Shown: positions 9,901 through 18,227, counted from the first letter of the stretch. The stretch: DNA of 64,000 nt from Niveispirillum fermenti (GCF_048066175.1 NZ_JBLTXA010000003.1:287389-351388), one strand, 5' to 3'. Program-made: numbers and translations. The notes: generated by a model from the sequence alone, not told the origin.

Positions 9901-10145
9901 CGGTGTCGGAGATGCTGTCGGTGCATAGCGAGGTGCGGCTGCCCGGCCTGATTTCCACCGACCGTATCATCGCCACGGCGGTGGCGCGGCATTGGTCGCT
10001 GAAGCATCCGGGCATCGGCGATCCCAACGGGGCAACGGCCTGGAAGGGGTTTTACAACCTGTCCCCCGTGACGGCGGCCGAACATCTGGCCACCGGTGCG
10101 CTGATGCTGGCCGGCCTGGCCGACGGCGTGCCGGACGCGGCCTGA
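6924..10145 (+). CDS. Phosphorylase kinase alpha/beta-like (GH15-related) protein
   Basis: 1,073 residues from the first ATG (6924), with GGGGGA close upstream. The N-terminal half carries the alpha/alpha-barrel signature of GH15 and of the regulatory subunits of animal phosphorylase kinase: HAWVRDNVYSI (about residue 50), WGHLQIDATSLFLLMLAQM, DEVAFVQNLVHYIGPAYRIADFGIWERG and ELNASSIGMAKAA. The match to eukaryotic PHKA/PHKB is striking by eye. The C-terminal half is less conserved. It may hydrolyse or merely bind alpha-glucan; no kinase domain is present. Its neighbour is divergent malQ, and its 3' end converges with the uracil-DNA glycosylase gene, 7 bases apart. Confidence 0.85.
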   Translation: MPEAPLPRGIGKQGPQAAKTALDRLFDHVNRVILSRQHPITGLLPASTAVTVHGNYTHAWVRDNVYSIIGPWALSLAYRRRGDSAARARLLEQSVVKTMRGLLQAMMRQAAKVERFKQTQAPLDSLHAIYSASTGEAVAADDGWGHLQIDATSLFLLMLAQMTRSGMSLIYTMDEVAFVQNLVHYIGPAYRIADFGIWERGRKINDGAVELNASSIGMAKAAMEAMQGLDLFGEDGGRVAVIHAVPDEIARARATVEALLPRESGSKEVDAALLAIIGWPGFAVDVPDLVERTRAEILSKLGGPYGCKRFLTDGHQTVLEDHSRLHYEAGELERFRGIESEWPLFFTYFYVTALLTGDARGAAQWRERLEGLLVERGSDTLLPELYIVPADTVEAERASPGSQARIPNDNVPLLWAQSLFIMGLLLDEGYLSAGDVDPLNRRAKLKPKPPVPLRLVVLAEDEPVQAELRGHGVFCQTLSQGGGSIHICHVDVLVGALAELGRCEALGLSGRPPRRLGTLITANGFRFAGQPAVIVPTFVDEQDGFYFTYDHRFLVERLLSEIAYINRTWTFTKPPLLVFPVSKGMAAGEGFAELARTLADLLAGRVPDLVVRGGDLADTYAGSRIIAFDQIAPSCPVSARPVRARDAGAGFDFAAPPPGAEDRRWIEEGDTPWLARSLDGERRADWHLLMLSLLWQRQGRDFVPDGDSRPLWQRAEDLYRAAGHAGHWDIVRPLAWLMDRHDERLQDAVKEIVVRQKHVILGDCARAGAVVDRPLANAEISHRLAAIGGDPATLMLREEMLLFSGTLIKASPELFRYTLSARPADLLGLLVRSVGRQRGVSEAAALEMLKGEGPHTILTRLRRLISRCPGMTGDFCLPVLSRACAVDRPEFAMEGDHWSAHILTGGDWWGWRDTAGTLLPVPDEFFHRVWGLLRHGDGLIIADPTNHDMRLDSATLRADRTPGERDFAREVESRLDRIMNPEYRQLTVEALWAVSEMLSVHSEVRLPGLISTDRIIATAVARHWSLKHPGIGDPNGATAWKGFYNLSPVTAAEHLATGALMLAGLADGVPDAA

Positions 10146-10152
10146 GGGCGCA

Positions 10153-11046
10153 TCAGCCCGCGTCCGCCCCGTCCAGCCGCAGCCGCAGGGCCAGCAGGTC
10201 CTTCCAGGCTTCCCGCTTGGCGGCCGGGTTGCGCAGCAGATAGGCGGGGTGCAGCATGGGGATGGCGGTCACCGACTTGCGCAGGCCGGCCGATCCGTAA
10301 TCGAACCATCGGCCGCGCAGGCGCGTGATGCCTTCGGTACGGTTCAGCATGGCCTTGGCACTGATGCCGCCGGCGAAGATCAGGAAGTCGGGCGCCAGCA
10401 ATTCGATATGCCGCACCATGAACGGCATGCAGGCCGCGATCTCGCTGTCGGTCGGGCTGCGGTTGCCGGGCGGGCGCCAGGGCAGCATGTTGGTGATATA
10501 GACGGCCTTGGCCGGGTCTTCGGCATGGCGGTCCAGCCCGATGGCGGCCAGCATACGGTCCAGCAACTGCCCCGCGGGCCCCACGAAGGGCAGGCCCTGC
10601 CGGTCCTCGTTCTCGCCCGGCGCCTCGCCGACCAGCATGATGCGGGCCTGCCGGCTGCCCATGCCGAACACCAGATTGGTGGCCGTCTTCTTCAGCGCAC
10701 AGCCATCGAAGGCGGCCAGCGCCGTCTTCAGCGAATCCAGGTCATGGGCTGCGGCCGCCGCGGCGCGCGCCGACTGTCCGGCTTCGTTCGCGCCAAGGGG
10801 AGGTATGTTCCCGATTTTAGCCTGTTGTGCATTCTCTGCTGGTCCCGCGGCCGGTCCCGGACCCCGATCCGGCGGCAATGAGGCGGCCGGTTGGGGTGCG
10901 GCGGGGGGCGGTGACGCACCGGCCGCCTTGCCGCGCGCCCTGATGGCCACGGCCGACCAGTCGGTCGGCGTGTCCTCGATCGCCTCGTCAACCCCGGCAT
11001 CCAGCAGGAAGCGCAGGGCCGATACGGATTCTGCAAGCCCAATCAT
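10153..11046 (-). CDS. Uracil-DNA glycosylase, family 4-like
   Basis: 297 residues. Motif A is GEAPGENEDRQGLPFVGPAG (from residue 140) and motif B is HPAYLLRNP (about 266-274), as in the family 4/5 uracil-DNA glycosylases that start base-excision repair of deaminated cytosine. The first 100 residues are a short helical segment plus a Pro/Ala-rich linker. Family 4 enzymes normally bind a 4Fe-4S cluster with four cysteines, but here only Cys116 and Cys206 remain; Trp190 stands where the NxxxCRPPxNR cysteine is expected. The cluster is therefore doubtful. It is divergent from the ETF:quinone oxidoreductase gene. Confidence 0.88.
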   Translation of the reverse strand: MIGLAESVSALRFLLDAGVDEAIEDTPTDWSAVAIRARGKAAGASPPPAAPQPAASLPPDRGPGPAAGPAENAQQAKIGNIPPLGANEAGQSARAAAAAAHDLDSLKTALAAFDGCALKKTATNLVFGMGSRQARIMLVGEAPGENEDRQGLPFVGPAGQLLDRMLAAIGLDRHAEDPAKAVYITNMLPWRPPGNRSPTDSEIAACMPFMVRHIELLAPDFLIFAGGISAKAMLNRTEGITRLRGRWFDYGSAGLRKSVTAIPMLHPAYLLRNPAAKREAWKDLLALRLRLDGADAG

Positions 11047-11203
11047 GGTTTGACCCTACCATCCGCCTATGCTGTCTTAACAGCGTCGTAGAGGACCGGC
11101 CCCGCTGGATGGGCCGGCAGCCGCGCCATGGCTGGATCGCAGGGACCGCATGACAAGGTCCCGCCGGCCGGTGCGGGCTGTAATGGAAGCGGTGGGACGG
11201 GGT

Positions 11204-12865
11204 ATGGAACGCGAATCGATGGAATATGATGTCGTGATCGTCGGCGCGGGGCCTTCGGGCCTGTCCGCGGCGATCCGGCTGAAGCAACTGGCCGCGGAAA
11301 AGGGTCAGGAGGTCAGTGTCTGCGTCCTGGAAAAGGGATCGGAGGTGGGGGCCCACATCCTGTCGGGCAACGTCATCGATCCGCGGGGGCTGACCGAACT
11401 GATCCCCGACTGGAAGGAAAAGGGCGCCCCTCTGAACACCCCCGTCACCGACGACCGCTTCTACATGCTGTCGGAAAAGGGTGGCATCCGCGTTCCGAAC
11501 TTCCTGCTGCCGCCGCTGATGCATAATGACGGCAACTACGCCATTTCGCTGGGCAATCTCTGCCGCTGGCTGGCGGGCCAGGCGGAGGAACTGGGCGTTG
11601 AGATCTATCCCGGCTTCGCCGCCGCGGAGGTGCTTTACAACGAGGATGGCAGCGTCAAGGGTGTGGCCACCGGCGACATGGGCATCGGCAAGGATGGCGA
11701 GCCGACGGCCAACTACACGCCCGGCATGGAACTGCACGGCAAGTATACTTTCTTCGCGGAAGGCGTGCGCGGCAACCTGTCCAAGCTGCTGATGGAGAAG
11801 TTCGATCTGCGCTCCGACTGCGACGTGCAGAAATACGGCATCGGCATCAAGGAACTGTGGCAGATCGATCCGGAAAAGCATCAGCAGGGTCTGGTCATCC
11901 ACACCCAGGGCTGGCCGCTGGATTCCAAGACGGCCGGCGGTTCCTGGATGTACCATCTGGAAGAGAACCAGGTGTCGATCGGCTTCGTGGTGAACCTGGA
12001 TTACTGGAACCCGCATCTGTCGCCGTTCGAGGAGTTCCAGCGCTTCAAGCAGCACCCGTTCGTTCGCAAATATCTGGAGGGCGGCAAGCGCCTGTCCTAT
12101 GGCGCGCGCGCCATCAATGAGGGCGGGCTGCAATCCGTGCCGAAGCTGGTGTTCCCCGGCGGGGCGCTGATCGGCTGTTCGGCCGGCTTCGTCAACGTGC
12201 CGCGCATCAAGGGCACCCATAATGCCATGAAGACGGGCATGCTGGCGGCCGAGGCGGCGTTCGCCAGGCTGGCATCCGGCGTGGGGTCCGGCGACACGCT
12301 GGACGCCTATGAGGCGTCGTGGAAGCAAAGCTGGGTTTACGAGGATCTGTACAAGGTCCGCAACGTCAAGCCGGGCCTGAAGGCCGGGCTTATGCTGGGC
12401 AATCTGCATGGCGGCATCCAGATGTGGGCGCATGATCTGGGGCTGGGCAAGCTGCTGCCCTACACCCTGCACCATGCCAAGCCGGACAATGAAAGCCTGG
12501 TTCCCGCCAACATGGCGCGGAAGATCAAGTATCCCAAGCCCGATGGCGTGATCAGCTTCGACCGGCTGTCCTCGGTGTTCATTTCCAACACCAATCACGA
12601 GGAAGACCAGCCGGCGCACCTGAAGCTGAAGGACCCCGGCATCCCCATCGCGTACAACCTGCCCAATTATGACGAACCGGCGCAGCGTTACTGCCCGGCC
12701 GGGGTGTACGAGGTGATGCGGGATGATGACGGGTCCAACCCGCGCTTCGTGATCAACGCGCAGAACTGCGTGCATTGCAAGACCTGCGATATCAAGGACC
12801 CGCTGCAGAACATCGTCTGGACCGTGCCGGAAGGCGGCGGGGGACCGAACTATCCCAATATGTGA
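11204..12865 (+). CDS. Electron transfer flavoprotein-ubiquinone oxidoreductase
   Basis: 553 residues from the ATG at 11204, preceded by GGTGGGACGGGG; an in-frame ATG at 11150 is possible but adds a non-homologous leader. The N-terminus is the FAD dinucleotide fold DVVIVGAGPSGLSAAIRL. The C-terminus carries the 4Fe-4S ferredoxin-like domain with cysteines in RYCPAGVYEV and NCVHCKTCDIKDPLQNI. This inner-membrane enzyme passes electrons from ETF (fed by acyl-CoA and amine dehydrogenases) to ubiquinone. It is monocistronic, with a strong terminator just downstream. Confidence 0.95.
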   Translation: MERESMEYDVVIVGAGPSGLSAAIRLKQLAAEKGQEVSVCVLEKGSEVGAHILSGNVIDPRGLTELIPDWKEKGAPLNTPVTDDRFYMLSEKGGIRVPNFLLPPLMHNDGNYAISLGNLCRWLAGQAEELGVEIYPGFAAAEVLYNEDGSVKGVATGDMGIGKDGEPTANYTPGMELHGKYTFFAEGVRGNLSKLLMEKFDLRSDCDVQKYGIGIKELWQIDPEKHQQGLVIHTQGWPLDSKTAGGSWMYHLEENQVSIGFVVNLDYWNPHLSPFEEFQRFKQHPFVRKYLEGGKRLSYGARAINEGGLQSVPKLVFPGGALIGCSAGFVNVPRIKGTHNAMKTGMLAAEAAFARLASGVGSGDTLDAYEASWKQSWVYEDLYKVRNVKPGLKAGLMLGNLHGGIQMWAHDLGLGKLLPYTLHHAKPDNESLVPANMARKIKYPKPDGVISFDRLSSVFISNTNHEEDQPAHLKLKDPGIPIAYNLPNYDEPAQRYCPAGVYEVMRDDDGSNPRFVINAQNCVHCKTCDIKDPLQNIVWTVPEGGGGPNYPNM

Positions 12866-12899
12866 CGAGCCCCTCCGCGTGCGGGGATATGGGACGGTC

Positions 12900-12932
12900 A
12901 AGGGGCGGTGGCGCAGGCTGCCGCCCCTTTTC
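12900..12932 (+). terminator. Intrinsic terminator after ETF-QO gene
   Basis: Stem AAGGGGCGG / CCGCCCCTT around a short loop, followed by TTCC. It lies 35 bases after the stop codon at 12865. Confidence 0.8.
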
Positions 12933-13011
12933 CATCTGGCGGGATTGATATTGCGCCCGCCCGGATGCAGGACAAGAATGCCGCCATCCGTTTCCACCGC
13001 CGATCGCGACC

Positions 13012-14205
13012 ATGCCGCCGACCCTTGCCGACCTGACCGATGCCATCCGTGCCGGCACGCCCCTGCGTATCGCGGGCGCGGACAGCAAGGCGGGGTTCGG
13101 CCATGCCGTGACGGCGGCGGCGGACCTGTCCGTGGCCGGCCTGGACCGCATCATCAGCTATGAGCCGGAGGAACTGGTCCTGGTGGCCGAGCCGGGACTG
13201 CCCCTGACGGTTCTGCAGGCGACGCTGGCAGCGCGCAGCCAGACGCTGGCGTTCGAGCCGCCGGACCTGGGGCCGCTTTACGGCCGGGCGGCGGGGCAGG
13301 GGACGCTGGGCGGCGTGGTGGCCTGCGCCCTGTCGGGGCCGGGGCGCCTGCGTGCCGGGGCCTGCCGTGACCATGTGCTGGGCATGACGGCCCTGTCAGG
13401 GCGGGGGGAGCTTTTCCGGGCCGGCGGCCGGGTGGTGAAGAATGTCACGGGCTTCGACCTGCCCAAGTTGCTGACGGGTGCGCATGGCACGCTGGGGGTG
13501 ATGGTGGAGATCGTGGTCAAGGTGCTGCCGGCCCCACCCGTGTCCCGCACCCTGGTGCTGGCCGGGATCGACGGGGCCGCCGCCACCCGCGCCCTGGCCG
13601 ATGCGCTGGGATCGGCGGCGGAGGTGGCGGCCGCCGCCTGGACACCGGCCGGCCTGCCGCTGCACGACCTGCTGCCCGACCGCACACCCTGCGTGCTGCT
13701 GCGCCTTGACGGGGTTGCGGCGTCGGTGGCGGCGCGGCTGGCCACGCTGGAACGGCTGCTGGCGGGACGGGCCGCCATGGGTGTGCTGGATGGTGGGGAG
13801 ACGGCGGCTCTTTGGGCCGGGCTGCGCGATGCGCTGCCGCTGGCCGACCGGCCCGACCTGGATGTCTGGCGCCTGTCGGTGCCGCCCATGGCGGGCATGG
13901 ATGTGCTGGAAGCGGTGCGGGCCCGGGTTCCGCGCGCGCGGGGCTGGCTGGATTGGGGCGGCGGGCTGGTCTGGCTGGGCCTGCCTGCCGGTATGACCGA
14001 TGCCGGCGCCGCTATCGTTCGCGGTGCCGTGGGGGGCGCCGTGGGGGGCGATGGCCACGCCACCTTGATGCGGGCTTCCGACGCCGTGAAGGAAACGGTG
14101 CCGGTCTTCCACCCGCCGGCGCCCGCCCTGGCCGCATTGACCGCCCGCGTGAAGGCGCAGTTCGACCCGGGCAATCTGCTCAACCCCGGCCGCATGGGGT
14201 TCTGA
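13012..14205 (+). CDS. glcE: Glycolate oxidase FAD-binding subunit
   Basis: 397 residues. An FAD_binding_4 (PCMH-type) fold runs through the N-terminal half, with RIAGADSKAGFG near residue 20 and the conserved NVTGFDLPKLLTGAHGTLG near 145-163. The C-terminus has the typical FDPGNLLNPGRMGF. GlcE works with GlcD and GlcF at the membrane to oxidise glycolate to glyoxylate. glcF follows after 5 bases, so the two are co-transcribed. The catalytic partner glcD is not next to them but about 15 kb to the right. No clear Shine-Dalgarno precedes the ATG. Confidence 0.92.
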   Translation: MPPTLADLTDAIRAGTPLRIAGADSKAGFGHAVTAAADLSVAGLDRIISYEPEELVLVAEPGLPLTVLQATLAARSQTLAFEPPDLGPLYGRAAGQGTLGGVVACALSGPGRLRAGACRDHVLGMTALSGRGELFRAGGRVVKNVTGFDLPKLLTGAHGTLGVMVEIVVKVLPAPPVSRTLVLAGIDGAAATRALADALGSAAEVAAAAWTPAGLPLHDLLPDRTPCVLLRLDGVAASVAARLATLERLLAGRAAMGVLDGGETAALWAGLRDALPLADRPDLDVWRLSVPPMAGMDVLEAVRARVPRARGWLDWGGGLVWLGLPAGMTDAGAAIVRGAVGGAVGGDGHATLMRASDAVKETVPVFHPPAPALAALTARVKAQFDPGNLLNPGRMGF

Positions 14206-14210
14206 CCGGC

Positions 14211-15494
14211 ATGCAGACGCATTTCACCCTGGCGCAACTGGCCGACAGCGGCACGGCGGAGGCCGAGCGCATCCTGCGCGCCTGCGTCCATTGCGGCTTC
14301 TGCACGGCGACCTGCCCCACCTATCTGCTGACGGGAGATGAGCGTGACAGCCCGCGCGGCCGCATCTACCTGATCAAGGACATGCTGGAGAGCGACCGGC
14401 CGGCCGGCCCGGTGGAAACCCACCATATCGACCGCTGCCTGTCGTGCCTGTCCTGCATGACGACCTGCCCGTCGGGTGTGCATTACATGCATCTGGTTGA
14501 CCATGCGCGCGCGCATATCGAACGGACGGGCCGCCGGCCGCTGCCGGACAGGCTGCGCCGGCTGGCCCTGCGCCTGACCCTGCCCCATCCGGGGCGGTTC
14601 CGGGCGGCCATGGGTCTGGCGCGGGTGGCAAGGCCGTTCCGGACCCTGCTGCCGCGCGCGATGCGCGGCATGCTGGACCTGGCACCGGCCCGCATCCATG
14701 GGCGCACGGCACAGGAAGGACCGGCCCATTTCCCGGCCGAGGGGCGGCGGCGGATGCGCGTCGGCCTGCTGCCCGGCTGCGTGCAGCCCGCCCTGGACCC
14801 CGCCATCAATGAAGCGGCGATCCGTCTGCTGACCCGCCTGGGGGTGGAGGTGGTGGTGGCGAAGGGGGTGGGCTGCTGCGGGGCGCTGACCCATCATATG
14901 GGCCATGACGGCCATGCCTTCGCCGCCGCGAATATCCGCGCCTGGATGGCGGAGGTGGAAGGGCCCGGCCTGGACGCCGTCATCGTCACGGCCAGCGGCT
15001 GCGGCACCACCGTGAAGGATTACGGCCATATGTTCCGCGATGATGCCGCACTGGCCGGGCCGGCGGCCCGCATCGCGGCCCTGGCCCGCGACGTGACGGA
15101 GGTGCTGGCCCAATTGGGCCTGCCCGCCGGCATCACCCCGCCCCGGCCGCTGCGCGTCGCCTATCATGCCGCCTGCTCCCTGCAACATGGGCAAAGGGTG
15201 AAGGATGCGCCGCGCGACCTGCTGCGCGCGGCGGGCTTCACGGTTCTGGATGTGCCGGAAGGCCATATCTGCTGCGGGTCGGCCGGCACCTATAATCTTT
15301 TACAGCCCGACCTGGCCGGCCAATTGCGGGCCCGCAAGGTGGCGGCCATCGAAGGAACGCGCCCCGATGTCGTGGCGGCCGGCAATATCGGATGCATGAC
15401 GCAGATTGGATCAGGCACGGCCCTGCCCGTTCTGCATGTCGTGCAGTTGCTGGACTGGGCCACGGGCGGACCGGCACCGGCCGCGATGGTTTAG
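14211..15494 (+). CDS. glcF: Glycolate oxidase iron-sulfur subunit
   Basis: 427 residues from the ATG at 14211, five bases after glcE. Two 4Fe-4S ferredoxin motifs lie near the N-terminus (CVHCGFCTATCP and CLSCLSCMTTCPSG), and two CCG domains follow (GVGCCGALTHHMG and ICCGSAGTYNLLQP). This is the standard GlcF architecture, in which the protein carries electrons from the flavin subunits to the quinone pool. The frame is open upstream into glcE, but the region before MQTHFTLAQLADSG is glcE read out of frame. Confidence 0.94.
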   Translation: MQTHFTLAQLADSGTAEAERILRACVHCGFCTATCPTYLLTGDERDSPRGRIYLIKDMLESDRPAGPVETHHIDRCLSCLSCMTTCPSGVHYMHLVDHARAHIERTGRRPLPDRLRRLALRLTLPHPGRFRAAMGLARVARPFRTLLPRAMRGMLDLAPARIHGRTAQEGPAHFPAEGRRRMRVGLLPGCVQPALDPAINEAAIRLLTRLGVEVVVAKGVGCCGALTHHMGHDGHAFAAANIRAWMAEVEGPGLDAVIVTASGCGTTVKDYGHMFRDDAALAGPAARIAALARDVTEVLAQLGLPAGITPPRPLRVAYHAACSLQHGQRVKDAPRDLLRAAGFTVLDVPEGHICCGSAGTYNLLQPDLAGQLRARKVAAIEGTRPDVVAAGNIGCMTQIGSGTALPVLHVVQLLDWATGGPAPAAMV

Positions 15495-15515
15495 CAGGGG
15501 CCGGTGCGGCGGCCT

Positions 15516-16070
15516 CTACCCGGCGCGGCGGGCCGCATCCAGCGCCATGGCCATGGCCTCCACCCGGGCCAGCCGGGTCGCGGCCAGGGTCGGATCACCC
15601 AGGCGGAAGGCATCCAGCAGCAGGCGCAATTCGCCCTGCATCTCCGTTTTCACCGCTTCCAGGGCCCGGGTGCGGGCACCGGCGTCGGGGGCTGCGGCCA
15701 GTGCGATTTCCCATGGCCCGCCATTGGCCGGCCGGGCCGGGGCATCGCCGGTCAGGTCCAGCAGGGCGCGGGCACGGGCTGCGGGATCGCGCAGCACGAC
15801 CGCCGCCCGCGTCTGGGCCTGCCGGTGGGCGGCGGCATGGGCCGCGGCCGCCTCACCCCTGGCGGCGAAGCGGGCCGGTGCCAGGATGCGGGCGAAGCCG
15901 GCCAGTTGCCGGTCAATCGCGGCCATGTCCAGTTCAAATGACGCTACCAGTCCCAGCCGCGTGAAGGGATCGGCGGCCCCCGGCGGCTGGATGGCACCGC
16001 AGCCATGGCAGAACAGGGCGCGGGCCGAGACGTTGCCGGCGCAGTGCCAGCAGGAAAGGGGGGCGTCCAA
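15516..16070 (-). CDS. HscB-like J-domain co-chaperone lacking the HPD motif
   Basis: 184 residues from a TTG start at 16070 with AAGGAAG eight bases upstream. The N-terminus has a zinc-finger pair (Cys7, Cys10, Cys21, Cys24), then a J-type helix region (DPFTRLGLVASFELD) and a C-terminal helical domain, as in Zn-finger HscB/HSC20, which delivers IscU to the Hsp70 HscA. The HPD tripeptide that stimulates Hsp70 is replaced by Ala64-Pro65-Ala66 in ILAPARF. Neighbours fit an Fe-S role: it lies directly downstream of the cysteine desulfurase gene. It may be a degenerate paralogue that still binds a scaffold but cannot drive Hsp70. The family call is moderately sure. Confidence 0.65.
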   Translation of the reverse strand: MDAPLSCWHCAGNVSARALFCHGCGAIQPPGAADPFTRLGLVASFELDMAAIDRQLAGFARILAPARFAARGEAAAAHAAAHRQAQTRAAVVLRDPAARARALLDLTGDAPARPANGGPWEIALAAAPDAGARTRALEAVKTEMQGELRLLLDAFRLGDPTLAATRLARVEAMAMALDAARRAG

Positions 16071-16107
16071 GGGGCGTCTTCCTTCAACGGGTGGAACGGC
16101 GGCGTCG

Positions 16108-17226
16108 TCAGCCGGCGGGCCGGGCGCGGCCGGTCAGCGGGATGTAGGTGGCCAGAAACCTGTCGATATCCCGGTCGCCGCTGTCCCAACCCAGGCTGAC
16201 GCGGATGGCGGAGCCGGCCACCTCCTCCCCATATCCCATGGCTTCCAGCACGGGGGAGGATTTGACCGTGCCCGATGAACAGGCAGACCCCGCCGACACC
16301 GCGATGCCGGCCAGGTCGAAGGCCATCAACTGGCTGTTGGCGGCCATGCCGGGAAGGGCCAGGCAGCTTGTATTCGCCACGCGCGGGCTGCCGGTTCCGA
16401 TGATGCGCACCTGCGGGGCCGCCTGACGCACGGCTGCCTCCAGCCTGTCGCGCAGGGTGGCGATGCCGGCATAGCCGTCCAGTCCGGCCAGTGCCTCGCG
16501 CGCCGCCGCGCCGAATCCGGCGATGCCGGCCACATTTTCCGTTCCGGCCCGCATGCGCCGTTCCTGGCCCCCGCCGCACAGCAGCGGGACCAGCGGCACC
16601 GATGGGGCGGCCAGCAGGGCGCCGACGCCCTGCGGCCCGCCGATCTTGTGGGCAGACAGCGTCGCCAGGTCCAGCCCGATGGCCTGCATGTCCAAGCCGA
16701 TGCGGCCTGCGGCCTGCACCGCGTCGCTGTGCAGCCAGCCGCCATGGCGATGGACGATGGCAGCGATGGCGGCTAGCGGCTGGATGATCCCTGTCTCACT
16801 GTTCACGGCCTGGATGCTGACCAGGGCGGGGGCGGGGTCGGCGGCCAGCAGCCGGTCCAATGCCTCCAGATCAATCAGCCCGTCGGGCCGCACGGGCAGG
16901 ATGCCGGCCCCCGGCCCGCCGCATCCGGCCACCGATGGGTGCTCCGTGGCGCCCAGCAGCAGCCGGCGGCCCGCCGGTGCCGCCAGGGCCAGGGCATGGT
17001 TGTTCGCCTCCGTCCCGCCCCCGGTGAGGGTGATCCAGGCCGGTGGCACCCCGGCCAGGGCGGCCACCTGCTCGCGCGCATCCTCCACCAGCCGGCGGGC
17101 CCGGCGGCCATGATTGTGGATGGAGGAAGGGTTGCCCGTCACGTCCAGCGCGGCGACCATGGCGGCTCTGGCGGTGGCGCGCAGCGGTGCGGTGGCGTTC
17201 CAGTCGAGGTAAAGGGGGGCCGGCAT
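16108..17226 (-). CDS. Cysteine desulfurase (NifS/IscS-like)
   Basis: 372 residues from the ATG at 17226; a TTG at 17244 adds six residues. YLDWNATAPL opens the PLP fold. The PLP lysine lies in TLSAHKIGGPQG, and the mobile active-site cysteine is in SAGSACSSGTVKSS. The enzyme takes sulfur from cysteine for Fe-S clusters, and possibly for tRNA or thiamine. It heads a minus-strand pair with the HscB-like gene and is divergent from the hydrolase-ferredoxin side. The dedicated scaffold genes iscU, iscA and hscA are not in the window, so whether this is the main IscS or an accessory copy is open. Confidence 0.9.
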   Translation of the reverse strand: MPAPLYLDWNATAPLRATARAAMVAALDVTGNPSSIHNHGRRARRLVEDAREQVAALAGVPPAWITLTGGGTEANNHALALAAPAGRRLLLGATEHPSVAGCGGPGAGILPVRPDGLIDLEALDRLLAADPAPALVSIQAVNSETGIIQPLAAIAAIVHRHGGWLHSDAVQAAGRIGLDMQAIGLDLATLSAHKIGGPQGVGALLAAPSVPLVPLLCGGGQERRMRAGTENVAGIAGFGAAAREALAGLDGYAGIATLRDRLEAAVRQAAPQVRIIGTGSPRVANTSCLALPGMAANSQLMAFDLAGIAVSAGSACSSGTVKSSPVLEAMGYGEEVAGSAIRVSLGWDSGDRDIDRFLATYIPLTGRARPAG

Positions 17227-17271
17227 CGGCTGTTTTTCCGCCAAAGGCTTGATTTGCCCCTGCGAAGAGGC

Positions 17272-17302
17272 TTGAACACGAACATGGGCGCTGTGGTATA
17301 GT
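17272..17302 (+). promoter_or_regulatory. Possible promoter for the hydrolase gene
   Basis: TTGAAC (17272-17277) and TATAGT (17297-17302) resemble -35 and -10 boxes, but the 19-base spacer is longer than ideal. The rest of the 315-base gap between the two divergent genes (17227-17541) shows nothing else that I recognise. Confidence 0.3.
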
Positions 17303-17541
17303 CCGCCCCCGTCCCATCGCGGTTAACGCTTTGGGACAGTCCCGTGGACGGCGGGGCGCGTCCTTGTCCGGCGCGTGTCGACGGCCCACTCCCCGCCTTG
17401 AGGCATCCTATAGAATGACAGGGATGGACGGTCAAGAATCGCTCATGCACCAGGGCCGCAAGGCTTCGGGCGGTGCCGTGGCCGATGCCGTTCCCGCCCT
17501 GATCCTTGCCCCATGCATGTCTGACCGGGACCGGTGAAGCA

Positions 17542-18204
17542 ATGCCTGACGTGATCATGAACGGCCCGGCGGGCCGGCTGGAAGGACGCTACTCCCACAG
17601 CAAGCTGCCGAATGCGCCCGTGGCGCTGCTGCTGCATCCGCACCCGCAGCATGGCGGCACGATGAACAACCGTGTCGTCTATACCCTGTTCCACGCCTTC
17701 ACCAAGCGTGGCTTTTCCGCCCTGCGCTTCAATTTTCGCGGGGTGGGCCGCAGTCAGGGCACCTATGACCGGGGGGAGGGGGAATTGTCCGATGCGGCCA
17801 GCGCGCTGGACTGGCTGCAGACCTACAATCCCAATGCCTCCTCCTGCTGGATCGGCGGGTTCAGCTTCGGTGCCTGGATCGGGATGCAATTGCTGATGCG
17901 CCGGCCCGAACTGGACGGTTTTCTGTCCATCGCGCCGCCGGCCAACATGTTCGATTTCTCCTTCCTGGCGCCGTGCCCTGCCTCCGGCCTGATCGTGCAT
18001 GGCGACCGGGACGAGATCGTCCCCGAGGCGTCGGTGACGCGGCTGGTCAACAAGCTGTCGGCGCAGAAGGACATCAAGATCGATTACCGCCGTGTCGAAG
18101 GGGCCAACCACTTTTTCAACGAGAAGGCCGACGATCTGGGCCGGATCGTTGATGATTACCTGGATGTGGCCCTGTCAAAGCCGGCGGGTGCCGCCGCTGG
18201 CTGA
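17542..18204 (+). CDS. Alpha/beta hydrolase
   Basis: 220 residues from the ATG at 17542. LLLHPHPQHGGTMNN marks the oxyanion side, the nucleophile elbow is GGFSFGAW, and late Asp and His candidates lie in VHGDRDEIVPE and VEGANHFF. The protein belongs to the small COG2945-like branch of the alpha/beta hydrolase fold; the substrate is unknown. No signal peptide is present. It is divergent from the cysteine desulfurase gene and followed by a terminator-like hairpin, so it is probably transcribed alone. Confidence 0.85.
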   Translation: MPDVIMNGPAGRLEGRYSHSKLPNAPVALLLHPHPQHGGTMNNRVVYTLFHAFTKRGFSALRFNFRGVGRSQGTYDRGEGELSDAASALDWLQTYNPNASSCWIGGFSFGAWIGMQLLMRRPELDGFLSIAPPANMFDFSFLAPCPASGLIVHGDRDEIVPEASVTRLVNKLSAQKDIKIDYRRVEGANHFFNEKADDLGRIVDDYLDVALSKPAGAAAG

Positions 18205-18227
18205 CGGGCCGCAAGCCTGGCCTTCAG

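Noticed and set aside
6891..10085. 1,064-codon open frame on the minus strand, antisense to the phosphorylase-kinase-like gene
   Set aside because: High GC with few stop codons leaves long antisense frames open. The translation is Arg/Gln/His-rich with no recognisable domain, and the plus-strand protein is clearly conserved.
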